From Burkholderiales bacterium (GTDB lineage Bacteria; Pseudomonadota; Gammaproteobacteria; Burkholderiales; Casimicrobiaceae): a stretch of 50,317 nt of DNA. Location of the stretch: the NCBI GenBank assembly GCA_020851255.1, contig JADZDA010000047.1:1-50317 (forward strand), read 5' to 3'. Positions 9,576-16,705 of this stretch are shown piece after piece; position 1 is the first letter of the stretch; each line of letters begins with the position of its first letter. The position numbers and the translations under genes are program-made. The notes beneath the pieces are model-generated. The model made no database searches and was not told where the DNA came from. It was given only the letters and a program-made list of their open reading frames with translations.

Positions 9576-9584
9576 ATTCTAGCA
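9576..9584 (-). promoter_or_regulatory. Extended -10 promoter element for hemX
   Basis: On the complement the bases read TGCTAGAAT, an extended -10 (TGn plus TAGAAT). The hexamer ends seven bases before the hemX GTG, so the transcript would start at or next to the start codon. The same TGCTAGAATC word precedes hemC and the hemD leader, which supports its reality. No good -35 is visible, as extended -10 promoters allow. Confidence 0.5.
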
Positions 9585-9647
9585 GCGGCACACCCGCCGC
9601 CCCCGCGCCTGGTCCCATGGCGCCGATCCCGGAGCGATCGGTCTACA

Positions 9648-10376
9648 ATGCGTCCCGCCCGTCCCACTCCGGCGCGCCCACCGTTGAACGGCCTCACGTT
9701 GCTCGCGCTGATCGCGCTCGCGGTCGGCATCGTCATCGCCTGGCGCGCGGGCCGGATCGCCGGCCGGCGCGAGGCGCGTGCGCCGGCGGCAGCGCGGGCG
9801 CCGGGTGTGCCCGCCCCGGCGGCATCCGCTGCGGTGCCGCCGCCGGGCGGAGCGGCCGCCGCCCCCGGGGGCCCAGACGACCCCCCGGCCGGGGACAGGT
9901 CGTACCCGGACGAGCACGCGTCCCTCGACGCCGAACGCTCCCGCATCGCGCTCGCGCTCGAGGCCGAGAACGCGCGGCTGCGCGCCGAAGTCGCCGACCT
10001 GGCCGGTCGCTGCGCCCACCTCCGCGAACTCGCCGAGGACCGCCGCGCCCTCCTGGCCTCGGTCGCCGACGCCCGCGCCGAGACCGCACGCTACCGCGCG
10101 CTGGTCGTCGAGGCGGAGAACAACGCGCCGTCCAACCTGCTCGACGGGCCCGGCTCGCCGGACGACCTGAAGCTCGTCGTCGGCATCGGGCCGATGCTCG
10201 AGCGGATGCTCCACCAGCTCCACGTCACGACCTATCGCCAGATCGCGCACTGGAGCGAGCGCGACATCGACGAATTCGATGCGAAGCTTCCCGAGTTCCC
10301 CGGCCGCATCCGCCGCGACCAGTGGGTCGTCCAGGCGCGCGCGCTGCACCGGAGCAAGTACGGCGAGACGCCGTAG
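9648..10376 (+). CDS. Membrane-anchored coiled-coil protein with C-terminal helix-hairpin-helix domain
   Basis: Protein of up to 242 residues. The visible order is an N-terminal membrane helix (LTLLALIALAVGIVIAWRAG), a Pro/Ala-rich linker, and a coiled coil (about residues 100-155, with RSRIALALEAENARLRAEV). A compact C-terminal domain then begins DDLKLVVGIGPMLERMLHQL and includes RQIAHWSERDIDEFDAKL, typical of the helix-hairpin-helix module found alone or fused to ribosomal L21-like proteins and NADH dehydrogenase E chains. The function is unknown. A TACAAT hexamer at 9644-9649 overlaps the ATG, so an in-frame TTG at 9684, which would start MNGLTLLALIAL, is a realistic alternative start. It is divergent from hemX and the last core-like gene before the catabolic block. 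Confidence 0.7.
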   Translation: MRPARPTPARPPLNGLTLLALIALAVGIVIAWRAGRIAGRREARAPAAARAPGVPAPAASAAVPPPGGAAAAPGGPDDPPAGDRSYPDEHASLDAERSRIALALEAENARLRAEVADLAGRCAHLRELAEDRRALLASVADARAETARYRALVVEAENNAPSNLLDGPGSPDDLKLVVGIGPMLERMLHQLHVTTYRQIAHWSERDIDEFDAKLPEFPGRIRRDQWVVQARALHRSKYGETP

Positions 10377-10438
10377 CGCGCTCCGTCGCCGGCCGCCGGT
10401 CGAACATCGGTGCCGGCTTCCCCCGCTGCGTATCTGGG

Positions 10439-10460
10439 TCCGTCGCGTCCCCGCGATGGA
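10439..10460 (+). terminator. Hairpin downstream of the HhH gene
   Basis: TCCGTCGCG-TCCC-CGCGATGGA forms a 9-bp stem (one G-U pair) with a 4-base loop, 62 bases after the stop at 10376 and just before the next promoter at 10482. There is no U-run. Terminator role is inferred from position. Confidence 0.45.
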
Positions 10461-10481
10461 CGCGGCATCGCATCCGGTTCC

Positions 10482-10556
10482 TTGACAGCCCGGCCGGCCG
10501 GCGCCGAGAATGGGGGATGTTCGCAAGGACGCAAGCGTGTTTCGCTGTCGCGAACG
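10482..10556 (+). promoter_or_regulatory. Sigma70-like promoter with IclR-type compound operator, ahead of the ALDH gene
   Basis: A perfect -35 TTGACA (10482-10487) is followed after 18 bases by GAGAAT (10506-10511). Thirty bases beyond the -10 comes the inverted repeat TTCGC-TGTC-GCGAA (10541-10554), preceded by two CGCA words eight bases apart (starting 10522 and 10530). The same -35, the same words and the same 30-base offset occur upstream of the iclR gene (13275-13347), so this is a strong candidate for the IclR regulator's binding site. Its position downstream of the -10 suggests repression by roadblock or by promoter occlusion. Confidence 0.75.
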
Positions 10557-10614
10557 ACAAGGCGGCGCCCCGGACGACGGCGTCGGCGTCGAACGACTCC
10601 CCGGCATCCCGACC

Positions 10615-12102
10615 ATGACCCTGCCGCGCTACCAGAACCACGTCGGCGGCCGCGCTTGCGACCCGCTGTCCGGCCGCTGGTTCGAGACTTTCGACCCGGC
10701 CAGCGGAGAGCCCTGGGCGCTCGTTCCGCGCGGCGACGCCGCCGACGCCGACCGCGCGGTGACCGCCGCCCGCGAGGCGTTCGAGTCGCCGGGCTGGCGC
10801 GGGCTCAGCCCGAGCGCGCGGGGCGCCGTACTCCGCAAGGCGGCGGCGAACCTCGAGTCCGGCATCGAATCGCTCGCGCGGACCGAGTCGCGCGACAACG
10901 GCAAGCGCCTGGCCGAGGTCGTCGCGCAGCTCAAGTCGCTGCCGCGTTATTTCCACTATTACGCGGGGCTCGCGGACAAGATCGAGGGGAGCGTGATCCC
11001 GCTCGACGTGCCCGAGATGTTCAATTACACCCGCTGGGAACCGCTGGGCGTCGTCGCGGCGATCACGCCGTGGAACTCGCCGCTGATGATCGCGTCGTGG
11101 AAGATCGCGCCGGCGCTCGCGGCCGGCAACACCGTCGTGGTCAAGCCGTCCGAGCACGCGTCGGCGTCGACGATCGAGTTCGTGCGTCTGCTCGAGGAGG
11201 CGGGGCTCCCTCCGGGCGTCGTGAACGTCGTCACCGGCTACGGCGGCGAGGTCGGCGGCGCGCTGGTCGCGCACCCGGACGTGGCGAAGGTGACGTTCAC
11301 CGGGTCGGAGGCGACCGGCGCGCGCATCGCCGCCGCCGCCGCGGCCGACATCAAGCGCGTCACGCTGGAACTGGGCGGCAAGTCGCCGCAGATCGTGTTC
11401 CCCGACGCGCGCCTCGACGACGCCGTCCACGGCGTGCTGTCCGGGATCTTCGTGTCGCTGGGCCAGTCCTGCGTCGCCGGATCGCGGCTGGTCGTGCACG
11501 AGAGCATCCACGACGCGTTCGTCGCGCGGCTGATCGAGGGGGTCCGCCACGTCCGCGTCGGCCACCCGCTCGACGCGGCGACGCAGATCGGCCCGGTCGC
11601 CAACCGCGATCAGTTCGACAAGGTGCGCGCGATGGTCGAGCGCGCCGAGCGCGCAGGGGCGACGCGGGTGCACGGCGGCCGCGCGATCCACCCGGCGGCC
11701 TGCCCCGGCGGTTGGTTCGTCGAGCCGACGATCTTCACCGGCGTGACGCGCGACATGGAGATCTACCGCGACGAGGTCTTCGGCCCCGTGCTCGCGGTCG
11801 TGCGCTTCCGCGACGAGGACGACGCGGTGCGCATCGCCAACGACACGCGCTACGGGCTGGCCGCCGGCGTCTGGACGCAGGACGCGGGCCGGGCGATCCG
11901 TCTCGCCGAGCGGCTCGCCGCCGGCACCGTCTACATCAACACCTACCGGCACGTGAGCACGCTCTCGCCGGTGGGTGGATTCAGGAAGAGCGGCTACGGA
12001 CGGGAGAACGGGATCGAGGCGATCTACGACTATCTGCAGTCGAAGAGCGTGTGGATGGGCCTGGGCCCGGTGCCCGACCCCTTCCCCGCCCCCGGGGCCT
12101 GA
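10615..12102 (+). CDS. NAD(P)-dependent aldehyde dehydrogenase
   Basis: Cytosolic dehydrogenase of 495 residues that oxidises an aldehyde to the acid. Family landmarks are ITPWNSPL (catalytic Asn region), KPSEHAS (cofactor contact), the glycine turn in FTGSEATG, VTLELGGKSPQ with the general-base Glu, and GQSCVAGSR with the nucleophile Cys. EVFGPVLAVVRF follows near the end. I place the start at the ATG at 10615 because the in-frame ATG at 10516 lies inside the promoter/operator region and would add a non-conserved stretch. Seven bases separate it from the two-subunit TPP decarboxylase, whose aldehyde product is its likely substrate. A paralogue lies at 44236-45789. Confidence 0.9.
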   Translation: MTLPRYQNHVGGRACDPLSGRWFETFDPASGEPWALVPRGDAADADRAVTAAREAFESPGWRGLSPSARGAVLRKAAANLESGIESLARTESRDNGKRLAEVVAQLKSLPRYFHYYAGLADKIEGSVIPLDVPEMFNYTRWEPLGVVAAITPWNSPLMIASWKIAPALAAGNTVVVKPSEHASASTIEFVRLLEEAGLPPGVVNVVTGYGGEVGGALVAHPDVAKVTFTGSEATGARIAAAAAADIKRVTLELGGKSPQIVFPDARLDDAVHGVLSGIFVSLGQSCVAGSRLVVHESIHDAFVARLIEGVRHVRVGHPLDAATQIGPVANRDQFDKVRAMVERAERAGATRVHGGRAIHPAACPGGWFVEPTIFTGVTRDMEIYRDEVFGPVLAVVRFRDEDDAVRIANDTRYGLAAGVWTQDAGRAIRLAERLAAGTVYINTYRHVSTLSPVGGFRKSGYGRENGIEAIYDYLQSKSVWMGLGPVPDPFPAPGA

Positions 12103-12109
12103 GGACGAC

Positions 12110-12655
12110 GTGCGCATCGACTCGCCAGCCGCCGGCGCCGTCACCGCGACCGCGGAACGCATCCGCGGCGCCGACATCCTGGCCGCGGTCCGCCGCGCCG
12201 GCATCGCGACGGTCGTGTCGGTGCCCGACATCGTGACGAGCGACGGACTGCTGTGGCCGATCTCGCGCGACCCGTCGCTCGCGCACGTGCGCGTCTGCAA
12301 GGAGGACGAAGGGGTGTCGATCTGCGCGGGCCTCGCCTGCGCCGGCCGGCGCGCGCTGCTGCTGATCCAGCACACCGGGCTGCTCGACTCGGTCAACGCG
12401 CTGCGCGCGATCGCCGTCGACTACGGCACGCCGATCTGCATGATCGTCGGGCTGCAGGGCCTGGAACCGGACCGCGAGCCGCCGCGATCGGCGAGCCTGG
12501 GCGTGCGCGTCGTCGAGCCGCTGCTCGACGTCCTGGGCATCGCGCACGCGCGGCTGGGCGCCCGCGGCGACGAGGCCGCGATCGAGCCGGCGTTCGACCG
12601 GGCCTACCGCGACTGGATGCCGTACGCGTTCATCGTGACCCGCCCGCCGGTGTGA
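12110..12655 (+). CDS. TPP-dependent decarboxylase, PYR (alpha) subunit, sulfopyruvate/phosphonopyruvate decarboxylase type
   Basis: Small protein of 181 residues corresponding to the pyrimidine-binding half of a thiamine-diphosphate decarboxylase. VCKEDEGVSICAGLACAGRRALLLIQ carries the conserved Glu that activates the cofactor aminopyrimidine (the KEDEG motif), and GLLDSVNALRAIAVDYGTPICMIVGLQG follows as in ComD/sulfopyruvate decarboxylase alpha chains. The GTG start at 12110 has a good ribosome site, GAGGA at 12101-12105. The partner subunit starts three bases after the stop. Such split enzymes turn a 2-oxo acid into an aldehyde. With the aldehyde dehydrogenase upstream this makes a 2-oxo acid to carboxylic acid module. 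Substrate is not determined; sulfopyruvate, phosphonopyruvate and plain 2-oxo acids are all possible. Confidence 0.8.
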   Translation: MRIDSPAAGAVTATAERIRGADILAAVRRAGIATVVSVPDIVTSDGLLWPISRDPSLAHVRVCKEDEGVSICAGLACAGRRALLLIQHTGLLDSVNALRAIAVDYGTPICMIVGLQGLEPDREPPRSASLGVRVVEPLLDVLGIAHARLGARGDEAAIEPAFDRAYRDWMPYAFIVTRPPV

Positions 12656-12658
12656 CCG

Positions 12659-13225
12659 ATGATGCGCCGCGACCACTGCCTGCGGATCCTCGCCGCCCGC
12701 GTCACCGACCAGATCGTCGTCCCGGTGTTCCAGGCGGCGTTCGACTGGCTCGCGATCAAGCCCGACGGACTCAACTACACCGCCGTCGGCGCCATGGGCC
12801 AGGCGTCGTCGCACGCGCTGGGCCTCGCGCTCGGGCGCCCGGACAAGCGCGTGATCGTGCTCGACGGTGACGGCAGCCTGCTCATGAACCTCGGCAGCCT
12901 CGTGACCATCGCCGGCGTCGCGCCGAAGAACCTCGTCCACTTCGTCTGCGAGAACGACACCTACGAGGCCAACGGCGGCCACCCGATTCCCGGCGCCGGG
13001 CGCGTGGACTTCGCCGGATTGGCGCGCGCGGCGGGTTACCGGGGCGCCCACGATTTCGCCGACCTCGACACGTTCGCCGCGCGGGTGGACGAGGTCCTGC
13101 ACGCCGAAGGCCCGGTGTTCGCGACGCTGCGCGTGGTCGCGGGCGATCCCGCGCCGCAGGATTTCGCCGCGCTGCACAGTCTCGAGGCGCGGCGCGCCTT
13201 TGTCGAACGGCTGCGCGCGGTTTGA
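12659..13225 (+). CDS. TPP-dependent decarboxylase, TPP-binding (beta) subunit
   Basis: Second half of the split decarboxylase, 188 residues. VGAMGQASSHALGLALGRPD leads into the thiamine-diphosphate/Mg motif VIVLDGDGSLLMNLGSL, closing with ENDTYEANGGHP (the GDG-x(about 26)-N pattern; the N-D-T-Y segment holds the second metal ligand). This matches ComE/sulfopyruvate decarboxylase beta chains. It begins with tandem ATGs three bases after the alpha stop, with no separate ribosome site, so coupled translation at a 1:1 ratio is likely. The next gene is the IclR regulator, which has its own promoter. Confidence 0.82.
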   Translation: MMRRDHCLRILAARVTDQIVVPVFQAAFDWLAIKPDGLNYTAVGAMGQASSHALGLALGRPDKRVIVLDGDGSLLMNLGSLVTIAGVAPKNLVHFVCENDTYEANGGHPIPGAGRVDFAGLARAAGYRGAHDFADLDTFAARVDEVLHAEGPVFATLRVVAGDPAPQDFAALHSLEARRAFVERLRAV

Positions 13226-13274
13226 TCGCGCGCAAACGTCCGCCGACTTTTCCGCCCCCGTCCTTCCCGGCTCC

Positions 13275-13347
13275 TTGACAGCGGTCCCGCTGCCGACCAG
13301 AATGCGCCTCGTACGCATGTGCGCAATCCTGTTTCGCTGAGGCGAAC
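13275..13347 (+). promoter_or_regulatory. iclR promoter with the same compound operator as the ALDH promoter
   Basis: TTGACA (13275-13280), a 17-base spacer and CAGAAT (13298-13303) form the promoter. Thirty bases further is TTCGC-TGAG-GCGAA (13333-13346), again preceded by CGCA and CGCAA words at the same offsets as in the 10482-10556 site. The match between the two copies continues across the left half of the region while the remaining bases differ. This implies autoregulation of iclR and the following hydantoinase operon. Confidence 0.75.
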
Positions 13348-13381
13348 ATCATGCCGAAGCGACGAACCCGGGGAGACGACG

Positions 13382-14269
13382 GTGGGCAACCCTCGCAGAA
13401 CAACGGTGCAATCGCTGCAGCGGGGCCTCGATGTCCTGGTGGCCGTGGCGCTCGCGGACCGGCCGGTGGGCATCACCGAGCTGTCGAAGCGGTTCGGACT
13501 CGCCAAGGGCTCGATCTCGCGACTGGTGGCCACGCTGGTCGAGCAGCAGTTCCTCACGCGCGACCCGGAGACGGCGAAGTACCGGCCGAGCCTAAAGGTC
13601 TGGGAACTGGGCAACGGCGCGGTCGCGCGACTCGACATCCGCGACATCGCGCGGCCGGTCATGGAAGCACTGTGCGACGCCACCGAGGAGACCGTGCACC
13701 TGACGGTCGCCAACGAGGACGGCGACATGGTGTTCCTCGACAAGCTCGACTCCTCGCGGTCGCTGCGCCCGAACGTCGAGGTCGGCGCCGTGCTGCCGGC
13801 GTACTGCGTGGCCAACGGCAAGGCGATGCTCGCCTGGCTGCCGAAGCCCCGCGTCGACCGGATCCTCGCGCGCAAGCTGCGCCGCTACACCGATGCGACG
13901 CTGGTGCACAAGAGCGAGGTCCTCGAACAGCTCGACGAAGTCCGCCGCACCGGATACGCGGTCAACCGCGGCGAGTACCGCGCCGAAGTCTGGGGGATCG
14001 CCGCGCCGATCCGGGACCGGTCCGGCGCCGCGGTCGCCGCGCTGGGCATCTCGGTGCCCGCGCAGCGGATGACCGACACGCTGATCGGCGAACTCGCGCC
14101 GCGCCTGACCCGCGCGGCCCAGCGCATCTCGCACGCGCTGGGATTCCGCGGCGAGCGCGCCCGCGCAGACGAGGCGGCGGCGGGCGGCCCGGCCCGCGCG
14201 ACCGAGCCCGCGGCGATCGCCGCATCGACGACCGAGCGTACGGGACGCGCGATATCCGGAGGGGTGTGA
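13382..14269 (+). CDS. IclR-family transcriptional regulator
   Basis: DNA-binding regulator of 295 residues. The N-terminal winged helix-turn-helix covers about residues 5-65 with VQSLQRGLDVLVAVA, GITELSKRFGLAKGSISRLV and FLTRD. The C-terminal effector domain follows with EETVHLTVANEDGDMVFLDK, LPAYCVANGKAMLAWLP and GYAVNRGEYRAEVWGIAAPI. The start is GTG 13382, with GGGGAG at 13370-13375 as ribosome site; an in-frame ATG at 13318 would fall inside the promoter. A 30-residue Ala/Thr-rich tail extends past the domain. It probably binds the operator at 13333 and the copy at 10541, sensing an intermediate of the pathway. The stop overlaps the next start (TGATG). Confidence 0.9.
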   Translation: MGNPRRTTVQSLQRGLDVLVAVALADRPVGITELSKRFGLAKGSISRLVATLVEQQFLTRDPETAKYRPSLKVWELGNGAVARLDIRDIARPVMEALCDATEETVHLTVANEDGDMVFLDKLDSSRSLRPNVEVGAVLPAYCVANGKAMLAWLPKPRVDRILARKLRRYTDATLVHKSEVLEQLDEVRRTGYAVNRGEYRAEVWGIAAPIRDRSGAAVAALGISVPAQRMTDTLIGELAPRLTRAAQRISHALGFRGERARADEAAAGGPARATEPAAIAASTTERTGRAISGGV

Positions 14270-15210
14270 TGCCGGTCGCCACGCGGCGCCGGCTCGGCGT
14301 CGCGGTCGCGCAGATGGGCCCGGTGCACGCCGCCGACCGCCGCGAGGCGGTCGTCGAGCGGCTGGTCGCGATGCTCGCGACCGCGCAGGCGCGCGGCGCG
14401 GCGCTGGTCGTGTTCCCCGAGCTCGCGCTCACGACCTTCTTCCCGCGCCACTGGATGGACGAGCGCGAGGCCGAGGCGCGCTACTTCGAGACCGCGATGC
14501 CCAATCCGGTGGTGCGGCCGCTGTTCGACGCCGCGCGCCGCCTGGGCGTCGGGTTCCACCTGGGCTACGCGGAACTCACGCCGGAGGGGCGGCGTTACAA
14601 CACGGCGATCCTCGTCGACCGCGGCGGGGCGATCGTCGGCAAGTACCGCAAGATCCACCTCCCCGGCCACGCGGACCACAAGCCCGACGCGCCGTTCCAG
14701 CACCTCGAGAAGAAGTATTTCGAGGTCGGCGACCTCGGCTTTCGCGTCTTCGGCGCCGACGGCACGCGCGTCGGCCTGTGCATCTGCAACGACCGGCGCT
14801 GGCCCGAGACCTTCCGCGTCCTCGCGCTCCAGAGCGCCGAGCTGACGGTGCTGGGCTACAACACGCCGTCGCACAACATCCACTGGAACGAGCCGGTCCA
14901 CCTGCGGATGTCGACGCACCTGATCTCGCTGCAGGCCGCGGCCTACCAGAACGCGATGTGGATCGCCGCCGCGGCCAAATGCGGCGCCGAGGACGGGTTC
15001 CCCATGATCGGCGGATCGGTGATCGTCGCGCCCACCGGCGAGATCGTCGCGCGCACGACCAGCGAGGAGGACGAGGTGATCGTCGCCGACGCCGACCTCG
15101 CGCTCGGCGAGAACTTCCGGCGGCACGTCTTCGACTTCGCGCGCCACCGCCGTCCCGAGCACTACCGGCTGATCGTCGAGCGCACCGGCGCCGGCGATCC
15201 GCTGCCATGA
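14269..15210 (+). CDS. N-carbamoyl-D-amino-acid hydrolase (D-carbamoylase), nitrilase superfamily
   Basis: Amidase of 313 residues that splits N-carbamoyl-D-amino acids to the amino acid, CO2 and ammonia. Alignment from memory with the Agrobacterium D-carbamoylase is close along the whole length: FPELALTTFFPR with the catalytic Glu (residue 51), GKYRKIHLPGH with the Lys, and GLCICNDRRWPE with the Cys. Shared non-catalytic segments include VVRPLF, PFQHLEKKYFE and YNTPSHN. It overlaps the iclR stop and is followed 52 bases later by the hydantoinase, the enzyme that makes its substrate. The family assignment is strong; stereo-preference is inferred from similarity to the D-specific group. Confidence 0.88.
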   Translation: MPVATRRRLGVAVAQMGPVHAADRREAVVERLVAMLATAQARGAALVVFPELALTTFFPRHWMDEREAEARYFETAMPNPVVRPLFDAARRLGVGFHLGYAELTPEGRRYNTAILVDRGGAIVGKYRKIHLPGHADHKPDAPFQHLEKKYFEVGDLGFRVFGADGTRVGLCICNDRRWPETFRVLALQSAELTVLGYNTPSHNIHWNEPVHLRMSTHLISLQAAAYQNAMWIAAAAKCGAEDGFPMIGGSVIVAPTGEIVARTTSEEDEVIVADADLALGENFRRHVFDFARHRRPEHYRLIVERTGAGDPLP

Positions 15211-15262
15211 CCATGCCGCGAGGCCCCGTGTCCGGAAGTCCGACAGCAGGAGGAGAGGGAAC

Positions 15263-16639
15263 ATGACGCAGCCGATGTGCGACGTCCACATCCGGGGAGG
15301 GGTGGTCGTCGACAGCAGGACGCTCAGGTTGGCCGACGTGTTCATCCGCGACGGCCTCGTCGACAGCGTCGAGCCGCCCGGCAGCGACCGCAAGGCCCGC
15401 CGCGTCATCGACGCCAGGGGCAAGTTCGTCCTGCCCGGCATCGTCGAGGCGCACCTGCACCCGGTGTACGCCGACCGCCTGGACACGCTGTCGCGCGCCG
15501 CCGTCCACGGCGGGATCACGACGCTCATCCCCTACATCGGCGCGGTCAAGGCCTGGGGCGTTGAAGGCAACCTGTGGGACGCGGTCAACTACTTCATCGA
15601 CGAGGGCGCGCGCGACTCGGTGATCGACTTCGGACTGCACTGCAGCCTGGTCGCCGGCGACATGGCGGAGCTCGAGAAGCTCGTCCCGCGCATCTGCGAG
15701 CGCGGCGTCCGGTCGTTCAAGGGTTTCATGGCGTACCGGAAGCGCGGGATGTTCCTGTCGGACGCCGACCTGCTGCGCATCCTCGCGGCGCTGCGCGACA
15801 GCGGCGGGCTCTTCTGCGTCCACGCCGAGAACGGCGACCTCTGCGACTACCTCGAGGACGGGTTCGCGAAGGAAGGCAAGACCGGGCCCGAGTGGTACGG
15901 CCCGTCGCGGCCCGGCATCACCGAGGCCGAGGCGACGTTCCGGATCCTCTCGTTCGCCAACGTCCTCGACTGCCCGATGTACGTCGTCCATGTCAGCACG
16001 AAGATGGCGATGGACGTGATCAGGCTCTACCGCCAGTGGAACAAGGCGCCGATCTACGCCGAGACCTGCACGCACTACCTGACGCTGACCGACGAGGACA
16101 CGAAGCGGCTGGGCACGCTCGCCAAGGTGAGCCCGCCGCTGCGCGGCCGCGACGACGTCGACGCGATGTGGGACGCCGTACGCGACGGCAGCGTCGACGT
16201 CATCGGCTCGGACACGGCCGGCCACATGCTGAAGACCAAGGAACCGCGCTTCGGCAACATCTTCACGGCGGCCTCCGGGCTGCCGGGGCAGGAGACGATG
16301 TTCACGGTCACCTACGACGAGGGGTTCAATCGCCGCGGGGTGAGCCTGCCGCGGCTCGTCGAACTGATGACCGAGAAGCCGGCGCGCATCTTCGGGCTGT
16401 GGCCGCGCAAGGGCGCGCTGCTGCCCGGATCGGACGCCGACGTCCTGATCTTCGATCCGACGCGCGAGCACGTGATCGAGGCGGCGAAGACGCACACCAG
16501 GACCGATTACTCGATGTACGAGGACCGCCGCGTGCTCGGCGCGCCCGAGCTCGTGATGCAGCGGGGCGAGATCCTGCTGGAGAACGGCGAGCTCAAGGCG
16601 ACGAAGGGACGCGCCCGGTTCCTCGAGGCGAAGGCGTAG
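15263..16639 (+). CDS. Hydantoinase/dihydropyrimidinase-family cyclic amidohydrolase
   Basis: Binuclear zinc amidohydrolase of 458 residues that opens cyclic ureides such as 5-substituted hydantoins or dihydropyrimidines to N-carbamoyl amino acids. All metal ligands expected from bacterial D-hydantoinases are visible: EAHLHP (His64, His66), SFKGFMAY with the Lys to be carboxylated (Lys153), VHAENGD (His187), VVHVSTK (His243) and GSDTAGH (Asp317). The spacing His187-His243 is exactly that of characterised enzymes. The Asp usually before HxH is Glu63. A strong ribosome site, AGGAGG at 15248-15253, precedes the ATG. It is flanked by two carbamoylase-like amidases and a metallochaperone gene, a full cyclic ureide cassette. 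Confidence 0.88.
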   Translation: MTQPMCDVHIRGGVVVDSRTLRLADVFIRDGLVDSVEPPGSDRKARRVIDARGKFVLPGIVEAHLHPVYADRLDTLSRAAVHGGITTLIPYIGAVKAWGVEGNLWDAVNYFIDEGARDSVIDFGLHCSLVAGDMAELEKLVPRICERGVRSFKGFMAYRKRGMFLSDADLLRILAALRDSGGLFCVHAENGDLCDYLEDGFAKEGKTGPEWYGPSRPGITEAEATFRILSFANVLDCPMYVVHVSTKMAMDVIRLYRQWNKAPIYAETCTHYLTLTDEDTKRLGTLAKVSPPLRGRDDVDAMWDAVRDGSVDVIGSDTAGHMLKTKEPRFGNIFTAASGLPGQETMFTVTYDEGFNRRGVSLPRLVELMTEKPARIFGLWPRKGALLPGSDADVLIFDPTREHVIEAAKTHTRTDYSMYEDRRVLGAPELVMQRGEILLENGELKATKGRARFLEAKA

Positions 16640-16705
16640 CGACCAGGGTCCGTCCTCCGGGGCGGGCCGAACCGAAGAACACGAACACGACACGGGAGCA
16701 TGCAC

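Noticed and set aside
9644-9649. TACAAT as the promoter -10 of the HhH gene
   Set aside because: It overlaps the ATG, so it can only work if translation starts downstream at the TTG at 9684. Left as a note in the gene entry instead of a separate feature.
12110-13225. A single TPP decarboxylase gene broken by a frameshift
   Set aside because: Each part has its own start, matches a separate subunit of known split enzymes, and lengths are normal for those subunits.
15263-16639. Apparent loss of the carboxylated Lys in the hydantoinase because MAYK is MAYR
   Set aside because: Counting spacing to the downstream His ligands shows that the ligand is the Lys in SFK (Lys153), which is present.
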